Shown one piece after another: positions 46,321-54,214 of a stretch of 64,000 bases of DNA. The DNA comes from Acidobacteriota bacterium (lineage in GTDB: Bacteria > Acidobacteriota > UBA6911 > RPQK01 > JAJDTT01). Numbering within the stretch: position 1 is the stretch's first letter; each line of letters opens with the position of its first letter. A model generated the notes under the pieces. It was not told the origin of the DNA. It searched no databases and worked only from the letters and a program-made list of their open reading frames with translations. The translations under genes and the position numbers were made by a program. The stretch covers positions 1 to 64,000 of the forward strand of contig JAPPLF010000039.1 in the NCBI GenBank assembly GCA_028874215.1, read 5' to 3'.

Positions 46321-47790
46321 TCACTCGACTCGGCCCTGCGAGTACCAGCGCCGCCTTTTCTGGTCGTAGTAGACCCAGAGGATCTCGCCCCGGCCGGTGT
46401 TGACGAACCGGTAGTCCCGCCGGACTTCCCGGCTCCACCACCCTCCGTTGATGAGATAGCCCAGTAGACGTCCCAGTCCCGGGGATCGCTTCCACCGGCC
46501 CGCCGACTCCAAGAGAGACCGTTTCAGGGGCCGGGGGCGGGCGTGGGCGCGCCGCACCAGGGGGCGCAGGGAGACCGAACGGGGATTGGCCGCCTTGAGC
46601 TTCTCCAAGGGCCGCCACTCGGAACGGGCTTCCGGCAGATGCCCCGATTTGAGCCGGGCCGAGAGCACCGAATCGGGGCCGAACTCGGCCCGGACCCGGG
46701 CCAGGGCGCGCAGGGCCGCCTCCAGGTTCCGGCGCGGATTCCGTTGCAGGAGGCTCAGCACCTGGGGAGAGGCGGACACCCCCTCCACTTCCAGGGAGAG
46801 CTCCACCGGAGGAACCGGCAGGGAGAGGCTCTCCAGGCGCAAACGGACCAGATCCAGCAGGACCGAAACCTTCAAGGTGGGCCGGGCCGGCTGGATCTGC
46901 TCGAGGCGGCGGTCTCCATCCTCCAGCAGAAGCTGCAACCGGAGGACGGACACCTTTTGGTTCCTGTCCGCCGCCGCCATCAGCAAGGGGTCCAGCAACT
47001 GCTTGATCCGGAAAAGGAGTCTTGCCGCGTTGGATTCAGGCTCCTCCAGTTCCGTCCGGACACGGAGAGGCTCGGGGATCATTCGGGGCTGGAGCGGCAA
47101 CGAAAGCTCGCCCGCCGCCAGACGGTACAGTGCCCAGGCCTCCTGGCCCAGATGCCGGACGATGCCGCCTTGGGGAAGATCCAGAAAGTCTCCGACGGTG
47201 TGAATCCCCAGCTTCTCCAACCGGTCGCGCAAGCTCGGATTGATCCCCAGATGCTGCAGGCGCACCTTGCGGCTGCAGACCTCCTCCATCTCGAAGGAGG
47301 GGAGCACCGTCACCCGGTTCTCCGCCTTGGCGATGGCATAGCTGCCGAAACGGCTGAAGCCCACCACGATGCTCGCCGGCAACTCCTCCCGGGAGAGGCG
47401 GACGGCCATCTGCCGGGTCCAGTTCTCGAAAGAGCCGTAAAGCTTGTCGAGTCCGCTGGCATCGATCCAGAAGACCCCGGGCTCGTCTTGGGAGGGCTCG
47501 ACCCCGGGACTGAAATCGGCCAGCAGTTCGTGCACCTGCCGGACCGCGGACTCGATCTCCTTCCCGGACACCGTGCCCGCACACAGGTTCCGATCCAGGG
47601 AGAGGCCGGAGGCATAGCGCATCCCCGGCCGAATGCCGGACCCCGCAGCCGCGGAGTTGACCCAGAGGATGGGGCTCTGGGGTTTCTCCTGCTCCACCAC
47701 CGCCACCGGCCTCTGCCTCCACTCCGGATGCCTCCTCATCAGGAGCTGCAGCGGCAGGGCCCGGATGTTAATGCAGGCCTTCCGGTCCAC
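46321..47790 (-). CDS. imuB: ImuB, catalytically silent Y-family polymerase
   Basis: About 489 residues. It has the Y-family fold: ACINIRALPLQLLMRRHPEW at the start, RPVAVVEQEKPQSPILWVNS, FWIDASGLDKLYGSFENWTR in the palm, a helix-hairpin-helix region (LGIHTVGDFLDLPQGGIVRHLG) and a little-finger-like C-terminus. The first catalytic acidic motif is changed (INI instead of D-x-D), as in ImuB proteins, which act as clamp-binding hubs for DnaE2. A GTG at 47790 preceded by GAGGT is preferred; a GTG-less extension to 47823 is also open. The start overlaps the imuA stop. Confidence 0.9.
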   Translation of the reverse strand: MDRKACINIRALPLQLLMRRHPEWRQRPVAVVEQEKPQSPILWVNSAAAGSGIRPGMRYASGLSLDRNLCAGTVSGKEIESAVRQVHELLADFSPGVEPSQDEPGVFWIDASGLDKLYGSFENWTRQMAVRLSREELPASIVVGFSRFGSYAIAKAENRVTVLPSFEMEEVCSRKVRLQHLGINPSLRDRLEKLGIHTVGDFLDLPQGGIVRHLGQEAWALYRLAAGELSLPLQPRMIPEPLRVRTELEEPESNAARLLFRIKQLLDPLLMAAADRNQKVSVLRLQLLLEDGDRRLEQIQPARPTLKVSVLLDLVRLRLESLSLPVPPVELSLEVEGVSASPQVLSLLQRNPRRNLEAALRALARVRAEFGPDSVLSARLKSGHLPEARSEWRPLEKLKAANPRSVSLRPLVRRAHARPRPLKRSLLESAGRWKRSPGLGRLLGYLINGGWWSREVRRDYRFVNTGRGEILWVYYDQKRRRWYSQGRVE

Positions 47791-48403
47791 GGCAGACCTC
47801 GGTGTGGCTCCAACCCGGTCCATGACTCCTGTCCTTCAAGATCTCGATCCGGTACTGGAAGCGGTCGACCTCCAGACGCCGGCAGGAAGTCTGCCCCCGC
47901 AGCGAGACCATGGTCCCCAGCGAAGGCGCCCCCCGGGCCTTGGAGGTCAGGCAGAGGAGGGCGGCACCGTGAGTCCGCGCCTGCTGGACCAGGCGCGTCT
48001 GCAACGGCACCGAAATGGTGGGATTGAAGTTCAGATCCATCACGATCAGTCCGAAGGCTCCCGACCGCAAGAGCCGGTCCGCCGCGCGTCCCGCGGACTG
48101 GGCGTCCGGGACGCGAATCACCACCAGGGCGTTCAGGTCCACGCCGTTCCCGGCCGCATCCGGGGCGAAGAAGGTGTCCGGCCCGGCTGCGACCCAGGCC
48201 ACCGGCTCGCCCTCCATCTGTGCATCCAGCACCAGGCGAAAGGCGGACGTCAGCAGCGCGGCTCCGGACCTGGAGGAGAGCTCGCAGAGGCGGCCGGCCA
48301 AGTGCTCCCGGGACCAGAGCGGCGTTTCCGTCCGCGGCGTCGCCGCCGCCCAATCGAGATGGGTCCTGAGACCCCGCAGATCGATGGCTTGCAAGGCTGA
48401 CAT
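47768..48403 (-). CDS. imuA: ImuA-like RecA-fold protein without Walker A
   Basis: 211 residues. The beta-alpha pattern RLVLDAQMEGEPVAWVAAG, VDLNALVVIRVPDAQSAGRA, LRSGAFGLIVMDLN and ARTHGAALLCLTSKA matches the RecA core in order and spacing. The P-loop position reads SSRSGAALLT, without the GKT/S, so ATP binding is unlikely. Such degenerate RecA homologues (ImuA/SulA-like) sit between lexA and imuB in SOS mutagenesis cassettes and help load the DnaE2 complex. The ATG at 48403 follows AGGAGGGAAC. It overlaps the start of imuB. Confidence 0.82.
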   Translation of the reverse strand: MSALQAIDLRGLRTHLDWAAATPRTETPLWSREHLAGRLCELSSRSGAALLTSAFRLVLDAQMEGEPVAWVAAGPDTFFAPDAAGNGVDLNALVVIRVPDAQSAGRAADRLLRSGAFGLIVMDLNFNPTISVPLQTRLVQQARTHGAALLCLTSKARGAPSLGTMVSLRGQTSCRRLEVDRFQYRIEILKDRSHGPGWSHTEVCRGPEGLH

Positions 48404-48476
48404 GTTCCCTCCTTTATCAGTCCGTGGTGAAAGTCCCGCGAGCACCGAGACCGTTCCTGCGCCCGCCGGACAAGGC

Positions 48477-48515
48477 GCTATGGGCGCGCATACCGGGAGT
48501 ATGTGCGCCCATAGC
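48477..48515 (-). repeat. Long hairpin between lexA and imuA
   Basis: Arms of 17 bases (48477-48493 and 48499-48515, GCTATGGGCGCGCATAC against GTATGTGCGCCCATAGC) with one mismatch and a five-base loop CGGGA. It is in the 172-base gap inside the SOS operon. It has no T-run, so it is not a normal terminator; mRNA processing or attenuation is possible. Confidence 0.65.
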
Positions 48516-48575
48516 AACGCCGTCCGCGCCTGTGCAGGGACGGTCGAATGCCGTGATGACTTTTGCCACGGGCTG

Positions 48576-49193
48576 TTACTCCAGGTTCCTTCTGACTTCG
48601 ATGACCTTGCCCAGGATCGAGAACGGCTCTCCGTCCTCCCGGGGGACGATGGGCTCGAAGGCATCGTTTTCGGGATGCAGCTCGACCCGGCCCTTCTTTT
48701 CCCGGTACCGCTTGACGGTCGCCTCCTCCCCCACCAGGGCCACCACGATCTCCCCCGGCCTGGCGGCCGGCTGCCGGCGGACGATCACGGTGTCTCCCGG
48801 CAGGATGCCGGCCTGGAGCATGCTCTCCCCCCGAACGGTCAGGGCGAAGAGCTCCCGGTCGTCGAAACGGGTCTTCTGCACCAGGAGATAATCGCCCGGG
48901 TCCTGCAGGGCCGTGGTCAACTCCCCCGCCTGGACGCGGCCCAGCATGGGGATCAGGTGGGAGGAGCGAACCCGCCCCAACTCCGGCAGGCGGTGGGACC
49001 GGGCCTTGCCCGAGTCCTTGACCAGCTTCCCCTCGGCCACCAGCGCCTCCAGGTGCTGCCTCGCCGACTGGACCGCCCGGAACCCGAAGGCCCGCTGCAC
49101 CTCCCGGACGGTGGGCGACGATCCGTTCAGGATCCTCTCCCGCACGAACTCGTAGACCTTTTTTCGCGTCTCCCCAGGCGGCGTATAGGCCAT
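48576..49193 (-). CDS. lexA: LexA repressor
   Basis: 205 residues. A winged helix (TRKKVYEFVRERILNGSSPTVREVQRAFGF) binds DNA. The autocleavage site is AG in GRVQAGELTTAL (Ala89-Gly90), the nucleophile Ser is near residue 124 in RGESMLQAGILPGDTV, and the Lys near residue 161 in EEATVKRYR. All features of a self-cleaving S24 repressor are present. The ATG at 49193 follows GGGAG. It controls its own operon, lexA-imuA-imuB-dnaE2, through a palindrome at 49244-49265. Confidence 0.94.
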   Translation of the reverse strand: MAYTPPGETRKKVYEFVRERILNGSSPTVREVQRAFGFRAVQSARQHLEALVAEGKLVKDSGKARSHRLPELGRVRSSHLIPMLGRVQAGELTTALQDPGDYLLVQKTRFDDRELFALTVRGESMLQAGILPGDTVIVRRQPAARPGEIVVALVGEEATVKRYREKKGRVELHPENDAFEPIVPREDGEPFSILGKVIEVRRNLE

Positions 49194-49243
49194 TTCTCCC
49201 TCCCTGACCGGCCAAGTGACCGGAAAAACCAGGAACGGAGAGA

Positions 49244-49265
49244 ATAACAGACATTTGTCTGTTAT
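49244..49265. promoter_or_regulatory. Predicted LexA operator
   Basis: A perfect palindrome with 10-base arms ATAACAGACA and TGTCTGTTAT around TT, centred 62 bases upstream of the lexA start. It is the only such palindrome noticed in the region. It does not match the Gram-positive (GAAC-N4-GTTC) or E. coli (CTGT-N8-ACAG) consensus closely, although the inner part has CTGT-like ends. It is the likely site for autorepression. Confidence 0.72.
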
Positions 49266-49335
49266 GTCAAGCGTCTTTTCATCTCGAGGATTTTTCCCAG
49301 CCCCAGACAACTGGAACTTCTAGAGCCGTAGCCCC

Positions 49336-49405
49336 ACCGGTATCCTTACTTTATTGATATTAGTAAGGTAATACTCTATATTGTAAGTCAATATTGGATA
49401 TTGCC
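49336..49405. promoter_or_regulatory. AT-rich promoter/operator region of an AbrB/VapC pair
   Basis: About 70 bases are markedly AT-rich compared with the surrounding DNA, with repeated ATATT and TATTG words (TATTGATATTAG, CAATATTGGATATTG). It directly precedes the antitoxin ATG and is a fair place for an autoregulatory operator; no exact site can be fixed. Confidence 0.45.
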
Positions 49406-49639
49406 ATGATTGAATCTTCCATTACCAAGAAGGGCCAGACGACACTTCCCAAGCCCGTGCGGGAGGTGCTCGGCCTGCGGGCCGGGGACCGGGTGCGCTA
49501 CGTCATTTCCGAGGGCAACGTGCGAATTCTGCCGGTCCGGCCCATCGGCCGGTTGTATGGGGTGCTCCGGCATGAAGGGCCCGCCGTTACCGTGGAGCAA
49601 ATGGAGCAGGCCGTAGCCGACGGGGCAATTGTGGAGTGA
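49406..49639 (+). CDS. AbrB/MazE-type antitoxin
   Basis: 77 residues. SSITKKGQTTLPKPVREVLGLRAGDRVRYV is the swapped-hairpin AbrB DNA-binding domain; the acidic tail (VTVEQMEQAVADGAIVE) binds the toxin. An ATG at 49406 is used, with an in-frame TTG at 49394 as a weaker choice. Its stop overlaps the GTG of the next gene, a VapC toxin, so it forms a two-gene unit. Confidence 0.9.
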   Translation: MIESSITKKGQTTLPKPVREVLGLRAGDRVRYVISEGNVRILPVRPIGRLYGVLRHEGPAVTVEQMEQAVADGAIVE

Positions 49640-50061
49640 TCGCACTCGACACCAACGTCCTCGTCCGTTATCTGGTTCGCGACGACGCCAATCAGGCGGA
49701 AGCCTCCCGTTCGTTGCTGGATTCGCTCACGGCAGACCGACCCGGTTACGTCTGCCGCGAAGTGGTCGTCGAACTCGTCTGGGTGTTGGAACGGGCCTAT
49801 GGCCATTCCCGCGACCGGATTGCGGCAGTGCTGGAGGAACTGGTGGCCACCGAAGGGATCGTGGTCGAGGCGGACGGCGATGTGGCCCGGTCGGCGTTCC
49901 GTTATCGGACAGGCGGAGCGGGTTTTTCCGACCTGATGATCCTGGCTGCGGTCGAACGATCGGGAGCCCATCCGCTGTACACCTTCGACCGGAAGCCAGC
50001 CCGGCTCGCAGGGGCGACGCTGCTCACCCGCAAGCATGGAGAGAGGAGACGAATTGTCTGA
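49636..50061 (+). CDS. VapC-type PIN-domain toxin
   Basis: 141 residues. IALDTNVLVRYLVRDDANQA holds the first Asp, REVVVELVWVLERAYG the Glu, and GAGFSDLMILAAVERSGA with LYTFDRKPARLAG the late acidic residues. It is an apparently intact RNase toxin. The GTG start at 49636 overlaps the antitoxin stop by four bases. Its 3' end overlaps the first codons of the next gene, an amidohydrolase, by 26 bases. Confidence 0.92.
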   Translation: MIALDTNVLVRYLVRDDANQAEASRSLLDSLTADRPGYVCREVVVELVWVLERAYGHSRDRIAAVLEELVATEGIVVEADGDVARSAFRYRTGGAGFSDLMILAAVERSGAHPLYTFDRKPARLAGATLLTRKHGERRRIV

Positions 50062-51112
50062 TCGGAGTGAGTCTCCTTCCACCACCGGCAGCGCGTCCGT
50101 TCCGGGCCTGGCGACTGGCGAGCGGGTGCGGACGGACGCGAACCTCTTCCGCATCGACGTCCAAAGTCACATGGTCCCGCCTCCCGTCCTCGAGTTCATG
50201 ATGACCCGGGACACCCTCCCCCGGGCCTACGAGCAGGAGGGCGCCTACTACACCCTCACGGGGGAATGGCGCCGGCGCGTCCGGCCGCAACACCTGGACG
50301 TGGACGCCAAGATCGCCGACATGGACCGGGCCGGCATCCGGACCTCGGCCCTCAGCATCAACGACCCCGGACCCGAGTGCTTCGGCGCCGACGGCCCCAA
50401 GGTGGCCAAGCTGGCGCACGACTTCATCGGAGACGCCGCCGAGTCGTATCCGGGACGTTTCTTCGGGCTGGCGACACTGCCGCTCCATCACATGGAGGAG
50501 TCGCTCCGGGAACTGGACCGCTGCGTCGACCAGCTCGGGTTCCGCGGCATCCTGCTCTACTCCAATCTGGCGGGCCGTTTTCCCGACGAAGAGGAGTTCC
50601 GGCCCCTGTTCAAACGGGCCGAAGAGATGGGCATTCCCATATTGCTCCATCCCGCCTACCCCATGACGTACGACGCCGTGAAGGGACGCTCCCTGGTGGG
50701 CGGCCTGGGCCTGATGTTCGACACCACCATCGCCCTGGCCCGGATCATCCTGGCCGGGATCCTGGACCGGCACCCCCGGCTCAAGCTGCTTTGCCCGCAC
50801 GTGGGCGGGGCGCTGCCCTATCTGATCGGGCGCATGGACCATCAGACCCAGGTGCTCAAGCGGGGCGCGGAGAACATCCACCGGCCGCCCAGCGAGTACC
50901 TGCGTCAGATCTATTTCGATACGGTCTCGCCCATCGCCATGGCCATCCGTTACGGCTACGACTTCGCCGGTCCGGACAGGCTGCTCTACGCCAGCGACCA
51001 TCCGTGGGTGGACCCCAATCTGATCGTGTCGAAAATCGACAGCCTCGGCCTGCCGGCCGCGGATCTGGAGAAAATTTATACCGGCAACGCGAAGACGCTC
51101 TTCCAGCTATGA
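50036..51112 (+). CDS. Amidohydrolase 2 family (ACMSD-like) protein
   Basis: 358 residues, TIM-barrel metal-dependent hydrolase or decarboxylase. Marks: FRIDVQSHMVPPPVLEFMM near residue 39 (first metal motif, HxH in the classical enzymes, here QxH), HPAYPMTYDAVKG near 205, CPHVGGALPYLIGRMDHQ near 258 and LLYASDHPWVDPNLIV near 320 with the Asp. Members decarboxylate or hydrolyse aromatic or furan acids. The start at 50036 overlaps the VapC gene; a later start is possible, as the first ~30 residues are unlike the family. It overlaps the next gene by ATGA, so the two are coupled. Confidence 0.88.
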   Translation: MERGDELSDRSESPSTTGSASVPGLATGERVRTDANLFRIDVQSHMVPPPVLEFMMTRDTLPRAYEQEGAYYTLTGEWRRRVRPQHLDVDAKIADMDRAGIRTSALSINDPGPECFGADGPKVAKLAHDFIGDAAESYPGRFFGLATLPLHHMEESLRELDRCVDQLGFRGILLYSNLAGRFPDEEEFRPLFKRAEEMGIPILLHPAYPMTYDAVKGRSLVGGLGLMFDTTIALARIILAGILDRHPRLKLLCPHVGGALPYLIGRMDHQTQVLKRGAENIHRPPSEYLRQIYFDTVSPIAMAIRYGYDFAGPDRLLYASDHPWVDPNLIVSKIDSLGLPAADLEKIYTGNAKTLFQL

Positions 51113-52071
51113 ACCCGGTGTCCGGCCGTTCCCAGGCAGGGTCTGAAGGAAGAACTCCCCGCAAGCCCGCCGGCTACCGATTCCGCCTCGCCGTCTGCAG
51201 CGGGACGTTCCAGGGCTGGAGCTTCACCGAGGCCTGCAAGGGGGCGGTCCGGACCGGATACGAGGGGATCGAGATCGCGCCGCACCTGCTCTCGGACGAT
51301 CCCAACTCCCTCTCCGCCGCCCGGCGCAGAGAGCTGCGGGACATCCGCAAATCGGAAGGACTCCTCTACGCCGGGCTGCACAACATGCTCAAGGCCCCCC
51401 GCCGGCTTCACCTGACGACGCCGGACCGGACCCGGAGGGAGAGAAGCTGGGACTACTTCCGGGGCCTCGTCGACCTGTGCGGCGACCTGGGCGACGCCGG
51501 CCTGATGATCCTGGGCTCGGCCCGCCAGCGCGGCACGGTGGACGGAGCAACGCAACGGGAGGCCAGGCGCCGCCTGGCCGCGGGGCTGGCCAAGGTGGCT
51601 CCCGATGCCGAGGCGCGCCGGGTGCGGATCCTCCTGGAGCCCCTGGCGCCGCATCTCTGCGACGTGGTCAACAACCTGGGGGAGGCGACCGCCATCGTGG
51701 AGCAGATCGGCAGCCCGGCGGTGCAATCCATGTTCGACACCCACAACGCCGTCGCCGAGACCCTGCCTCACGGTGAAGCGATCCGGAAATACGACCGCTA
51801 CATCAAGCACATCCACGTCAACGAGCTGGACGGCCGCCATCCGGGGACCGGCGACTACGACTTCAAGGCGGTCCTGCAGGCGTTGAAGGATCTCGCCTAT
51901 CCGGGCTGGGTGTCGCTCGAAGTCTTCCACTTCGAACACGGCCCCGAAAACATCGCGCGAGATTCGGCGAGATTCATCAGGGATCTGGAGAAGAAGCTGG
52001 TCTACGATACAGACTGCGATACGGTCCAAAGCTCCCCAAAGTCCTCCGTCAGAACTTGCTCCAGTTCCTGA
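51109..52071 (+). CDS. Sugar phosphate isomerase/epimerase (AP endonuclease 2 family)
   Basis: 320 residues. A xylose-isomerase-like TIM barrel: RLAVCSGTFQGWSFTEACKG, GYEGIEIAPHLL, ILLEPLAPHLCDVVNNLGEA, SMFDTHNAVAE and KHIHVNELDGRHPGTGDYDF carry the His, Glu and Asp ligands of the metal site. The C-terminal ~27 residues after EKKLV (TDCDTVQSSPKSSV...) do not resemble the family, and the true ending is probably EKELG, which is preserved in a duplicated fragment at 53424-53695. The gene was therefore altered at its 3' end when the intervening Fic segment arrived. It is coupled to the amidohydrolase by ATGA. Confidence 0.85.
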   Translation: MNPVSGRSQAGSEGRTPRKPAGYRFRLAVCSGTFQGWSFTEACKGAVRTGYEGIEIAPHLLSDDPNSLSAARRRELRDIRKSEGLLYAGLHNMLKAPRRLHLTTPDRTRRERSWDYFRGLVDLCGDLGDAGLMILGSARQRGTVDGATQREARRRLAAGLAKVAPDAEARRVRILLEPLAPHLCDVVNNLGEATAIVEQIGSPAVQSMFDTHNAVAETLPHGEAIRKYDRYIKHIHVNELDGRHPGTGDYDFKAVLQALKDLAYPGWVSLEVFHFEHGPENIARDSARFIRDLEKKLVYDTDCDTVQSSPKSSVRTCSSS

Positions 52072-52112
52072 GAGACGCAGACGGGGCCCACGCCGCGAGT
52101 TCGCCTACCGGC

Positions 52113-53231
52113 TCATGATGTCGAAGTTTCGACCAGACTGTAGCTCGTGCTTCGGCCCCCTCCCGGATTGCGGGCGAGGAGACCGCGCCGGACCAGATCG
52201 GTAATGTCCCGCAGGGCCGTATCCTGGGAACATTTGGCGAGCTTGGCCCATTTCGAAGTGGTCAACTTCCCCTCGAACTCACCCAGGAGGCGGTCGAGGA
52301 CCCGTCTCTGGCGCCGGTTGAGAGGAACATCGGCAACACGTTTCCAGAATCGTGCTTTTTTATGGACCGTCGCCAGCGTCCTCCGTGAATTCTCGATGGC
52401 ACGGCCCAGGCAGACCAGGAACCAGACCAACCAAGCCGTGATGTCCGTCGTACCCTTCTGCGTCCGTTCGAGGACGTCATAGTAGTCGGCGCGTTCCTGC
52501 CGAATTTGCGACGACATGCTGTAGTAGCGTTGCGAACTCCCCTCGGAGCGGGCCAGGACCATGTCCGCAATCGCCCGCGCCATGCGGCCATTGCCGTCGT
52601 CAAAGGGGTGAAGGGTGACGAACCAGAGGTGGGCAACCCCGGCCTTGACCACTTCATCGGTGTCGGCAGGCGCATTGAACCAATCCAGAAAGGCCTCCAT
52701 TTCCCGGGCAAGGCGGACCGCGGGCGGGGCCTCGAAATGCACCCGCTCACGACCGATGGGACCGGACACGACCTGAATCGGGCCGGTGCGGTCATCGCGC
52801 CAACCTCCCACCCTGATCCGCCGCCGGCCGCTACGGCCAGACGGAAACAGAGACTCGTGCCAGCCGTGGAGTCGAGTTCCGGTCAGCGGCTCCTCATGGC
52901 GTCCGGTGGCATCCAGCATCATTTCCACGATCCCCTCGACCCTGCGGTCGGCGTGCCTGAGACCGCCGAGGTCGAGACCGAGATGTCGGGCAACCGAGGA
53001 GCGGACCTGATCCGCGTCGAGTCGTTCCCCTTCGATATCGCTCGTCTTCAGCACGTCCTCCGTAAGGGTTTCGAATACCGCCTCCTGCCGTAGATCGAAG
53101 CCGAGGGCCTCCATCTGACCGATCAACCGTCCCTGTCGATACCGGACGGTCGCCAGCATTTCGATCAGGCTGTCATTCTTCCAGTGGAGATGGGGCCAGT
53201 CGGGATGTTCGTAGATGTACATTCTCCGCAT
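52113..53231 (-). CDS. Fic family protein (DUF4172 type)
   Basis: 372 residues. The N-terminal DUF4172-like region (YIYEHPDWPHLHWKNDSLIE) is followed by an inhibitory helix with TSDIEG (Thr63...Glu67-Gly68, the (S/T)xxxE(G/N) motif) and the catalytic Fic loop HPFDDGNGRMARA from His208. A winged helix closes the protein (NRRQRRVLDRLLGEFEGKLTTSKWAKLAKCS). It should transfer AMP to hydroxyl groups of target proteins, held inactive by its own helix. An operator-like palindrome overlaps its start. It lies between the isomerase gene and a duplicated fragment of the same gene, so it is likely a recent insert. Confidence 0.93.
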   Translation of the reverse strand: MRRMYIYEHPDWPHLHWKNDSLIEMLATVRYRQGRLIGQMEALGFDLRQEAVFETLTEDVLKTSDIEGERLDADQVRSSVARHLGLDLGGLRHADRRVEGIVEMMLDATGRHEEPLTGTRLHGWHESLFPSGRSGRRRIRVGGWRDDRTGPIQVVSGPIGRERVHFEAPPAVRLAREMEAFLDWFNAPADTDEVVKAGVAHLWFVTLHPFDDGNGRMARAIADMVLARSEGSSQRYYSMSSQIRQERADYYDVLERTQKGTTDITAWLVWFLVCLGRAIENSRRTLATVHKKARFWKRVADVPLNRRQRRVLDRLLGEFEGKLTTSKWAKLAKCSQDTALRDITDLVRRGLLARNPGGGRSTSYSLVETSTS

Positions 53232-53317
53232 AATTCGCGGAGATTGTAGGACATAATCGCCGCAGAAGGCAATTTATCGCCGCATTTGTGCGTCGAATAC
53301 TGCCGACAATCGCCGCA
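53223..53317. promoter_or_regulatory. Operator-like repeats upstream of fic
   Basis: An inverted repeat TCTCCGC (53223-53229) / GCGGAGA (53237-53243) overlaps the fic ATG. Upstream, ATCGCCGCA is repeated at 53256-53264, 53276-53284 and 53309-53317. The arrangement fits a repressor, perhaps the winged helix of the Fic protein itself. Inferred from position only. Confidence 0.55.
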
Positions 53318-53348
53318 GTCTCCAGGCACGCACGACATGTATACCTCT

Positions 53349-53377
53349 TGTGGAAAAGTCTGTGGGAAAAATGTGAG
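53349..53377 (+). repeat. 29-base repeat, copy 1
   Basis: Begins TGTGGAAAAGTCTGTGGGAA. A second copy at 55413-55441 differs at two positions. It contains TGTGGAAAA, a DnaA-box-like word. It lies 20 bases before the hairpin and the duplicated isomerase fragment. Confidence 0.6.
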
Positions 53378-53396
53378 CGATCAGGTCGGCTGGACT

Positions 53397-53415
53397 GGGG
53401 AACAAGACTGTCCCC
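53397..53415 (-). repeat. REP-like hairpin at the edge of the duplicated fragment
   Basis: GGGGAACAAGACTGTCCCC, followed by TCCTGTC and then, without any gap, by the first base of the duplicated isomerase fragment at 53424. The repeat marks the left border of the duplication. Confidence 0.65.
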
Positions 53416-53423
53416 TCCTGTCT

Positions 53424-53695
53424 TCGACACCCACAACGCCGTCGGCGAGACCCTGCCTCACGGTGAAGCGATCCGGAAATACGACCGCTACATCAAGCAC
53501 GTCCACGTCAACGAACTGGACGGCCGCCATCCGGGGACCGGCGACTACGACTTCAAGCCGGTCCTACAGGCGTTGAAGGATCTCGCCTATCCGGGCTGGG
53601 TGTCGCTCGAGGTCTTCCATTTCGAACACGGCCCCGAAAACATCGCGCGAGATTCAGCGAGATTCATCAGGGATCTGGAAAAAGAGTTGGGCTAG
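53424..53695 (+). pseudogene. Duplicated 3' fragment of the sugar isomerase gene
   Basis: About 272 bases align with 51734-52003, with about 13 differences, mostly silent (roughly 95% identity by eye). It encodes FDTHNAVGETLPHGEAIRKY to EKELG and a stop. The copy lacks the first two thirds of the gene and any start. Its ending, EKELG, looks like the family's natural one, while the full-length gene ends in an unrelated tail. Fic and its upstream region lie between the two copies. Confidence 0.88.
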
Positions 53696-53812
53696 CAACT
53701 CGCGGTACATGCCATTCGACGGGCGCTGCGTCCCGGCAGACTACTTGTTTCCTCCTTAGCCGGCAGACAGAGGGGATCTCGCCAGGAGCCAGTCGCAAAA
53801 CTCATGCGATTG

Positions 53813-53836
53813 AAGTCATATGTAATGAAAGTCATA
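53813..53836. promoter_or_regulatory. Direct repeat before a HigB-type toxin
   Basis: AAGTCATA occurs at 53813-53820 and 53829-53836, sixteen bases apart, in an AT-rich gap. The position suits an operator of the toxin-antitoxin pair and supports a toxin start at the GTG of 53846. Confidence 0.45.
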
Positions 53837-53845
53837 ATTTTGTCG

Positions 53846-54214
53846 GTGAGCTGGGAAGTCCGATTCGACCCGGTCTTTGACACGGAATTCGATAGCCTGT
53901 CGACCATTGTGCAGGATGAGCTACTTGCGTTAGCAATGCTACTTGAAAGATTCGGTCCGACCCTGGGGCGCCCCCGCGTGGATACCCTCAAAGGATCACA
54001 CCACGCCAACATGAAAGAACTGCGGTTTCAGGTCGACAACGGTGTCTGGCGAGTCGCTTTTGCCTTCGATCCTGAGCGAAAGGCCATACTGCTTGTGGCT
54101 GGGGACAAATCCGGATCAAACACGAGGCGATTCTACAAACGGCTGATCAAGACGGCGGACCAAAGGTTCGATGCGCACCTCGACAGATTGACAGACGAAA
54201 GGAGGGCAAAATGA
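53846..54214 (+). CDS. HigB/RelE-type toxin (Gp49-like)
   Basis: About 122 residues. SWEVRFDPVFDTEFDSLSTI, LLERFGPTLGRPRVDTLKGS, ANMKELRFQVDNGVWRVAFAFDP and LLVAGDKSGSNTRRFYKRLI match the Gp49/HigB-2 toxin group, mRNA interferases that act on the ribosome. The family pattern begins with WEVEFD, so the GTG at 53846 is taken as start; an ATG at 53804 is also open. The gene is toxin-first: the antitoxin follows with a four-base overlap. Confidence 0.88.
   Translation: MSWEVRFDPVFDTEFDSLSTIVQDELLALAMLLERFGPTLGRPRVDTLKGSHHANMKELRFQVDNGVWRVAFAFDPERKAILLVAGDKSGSNTRRFYKRLIKTADQRFDAHLDRLTDERRAK

Noticed and set aside
53349-53377. DnaA-box-like words considered as a replication origin
   Set aside because: Only one or two boxes are present, with no dnaA, dnaN or AT-rich unwinding region nearby.
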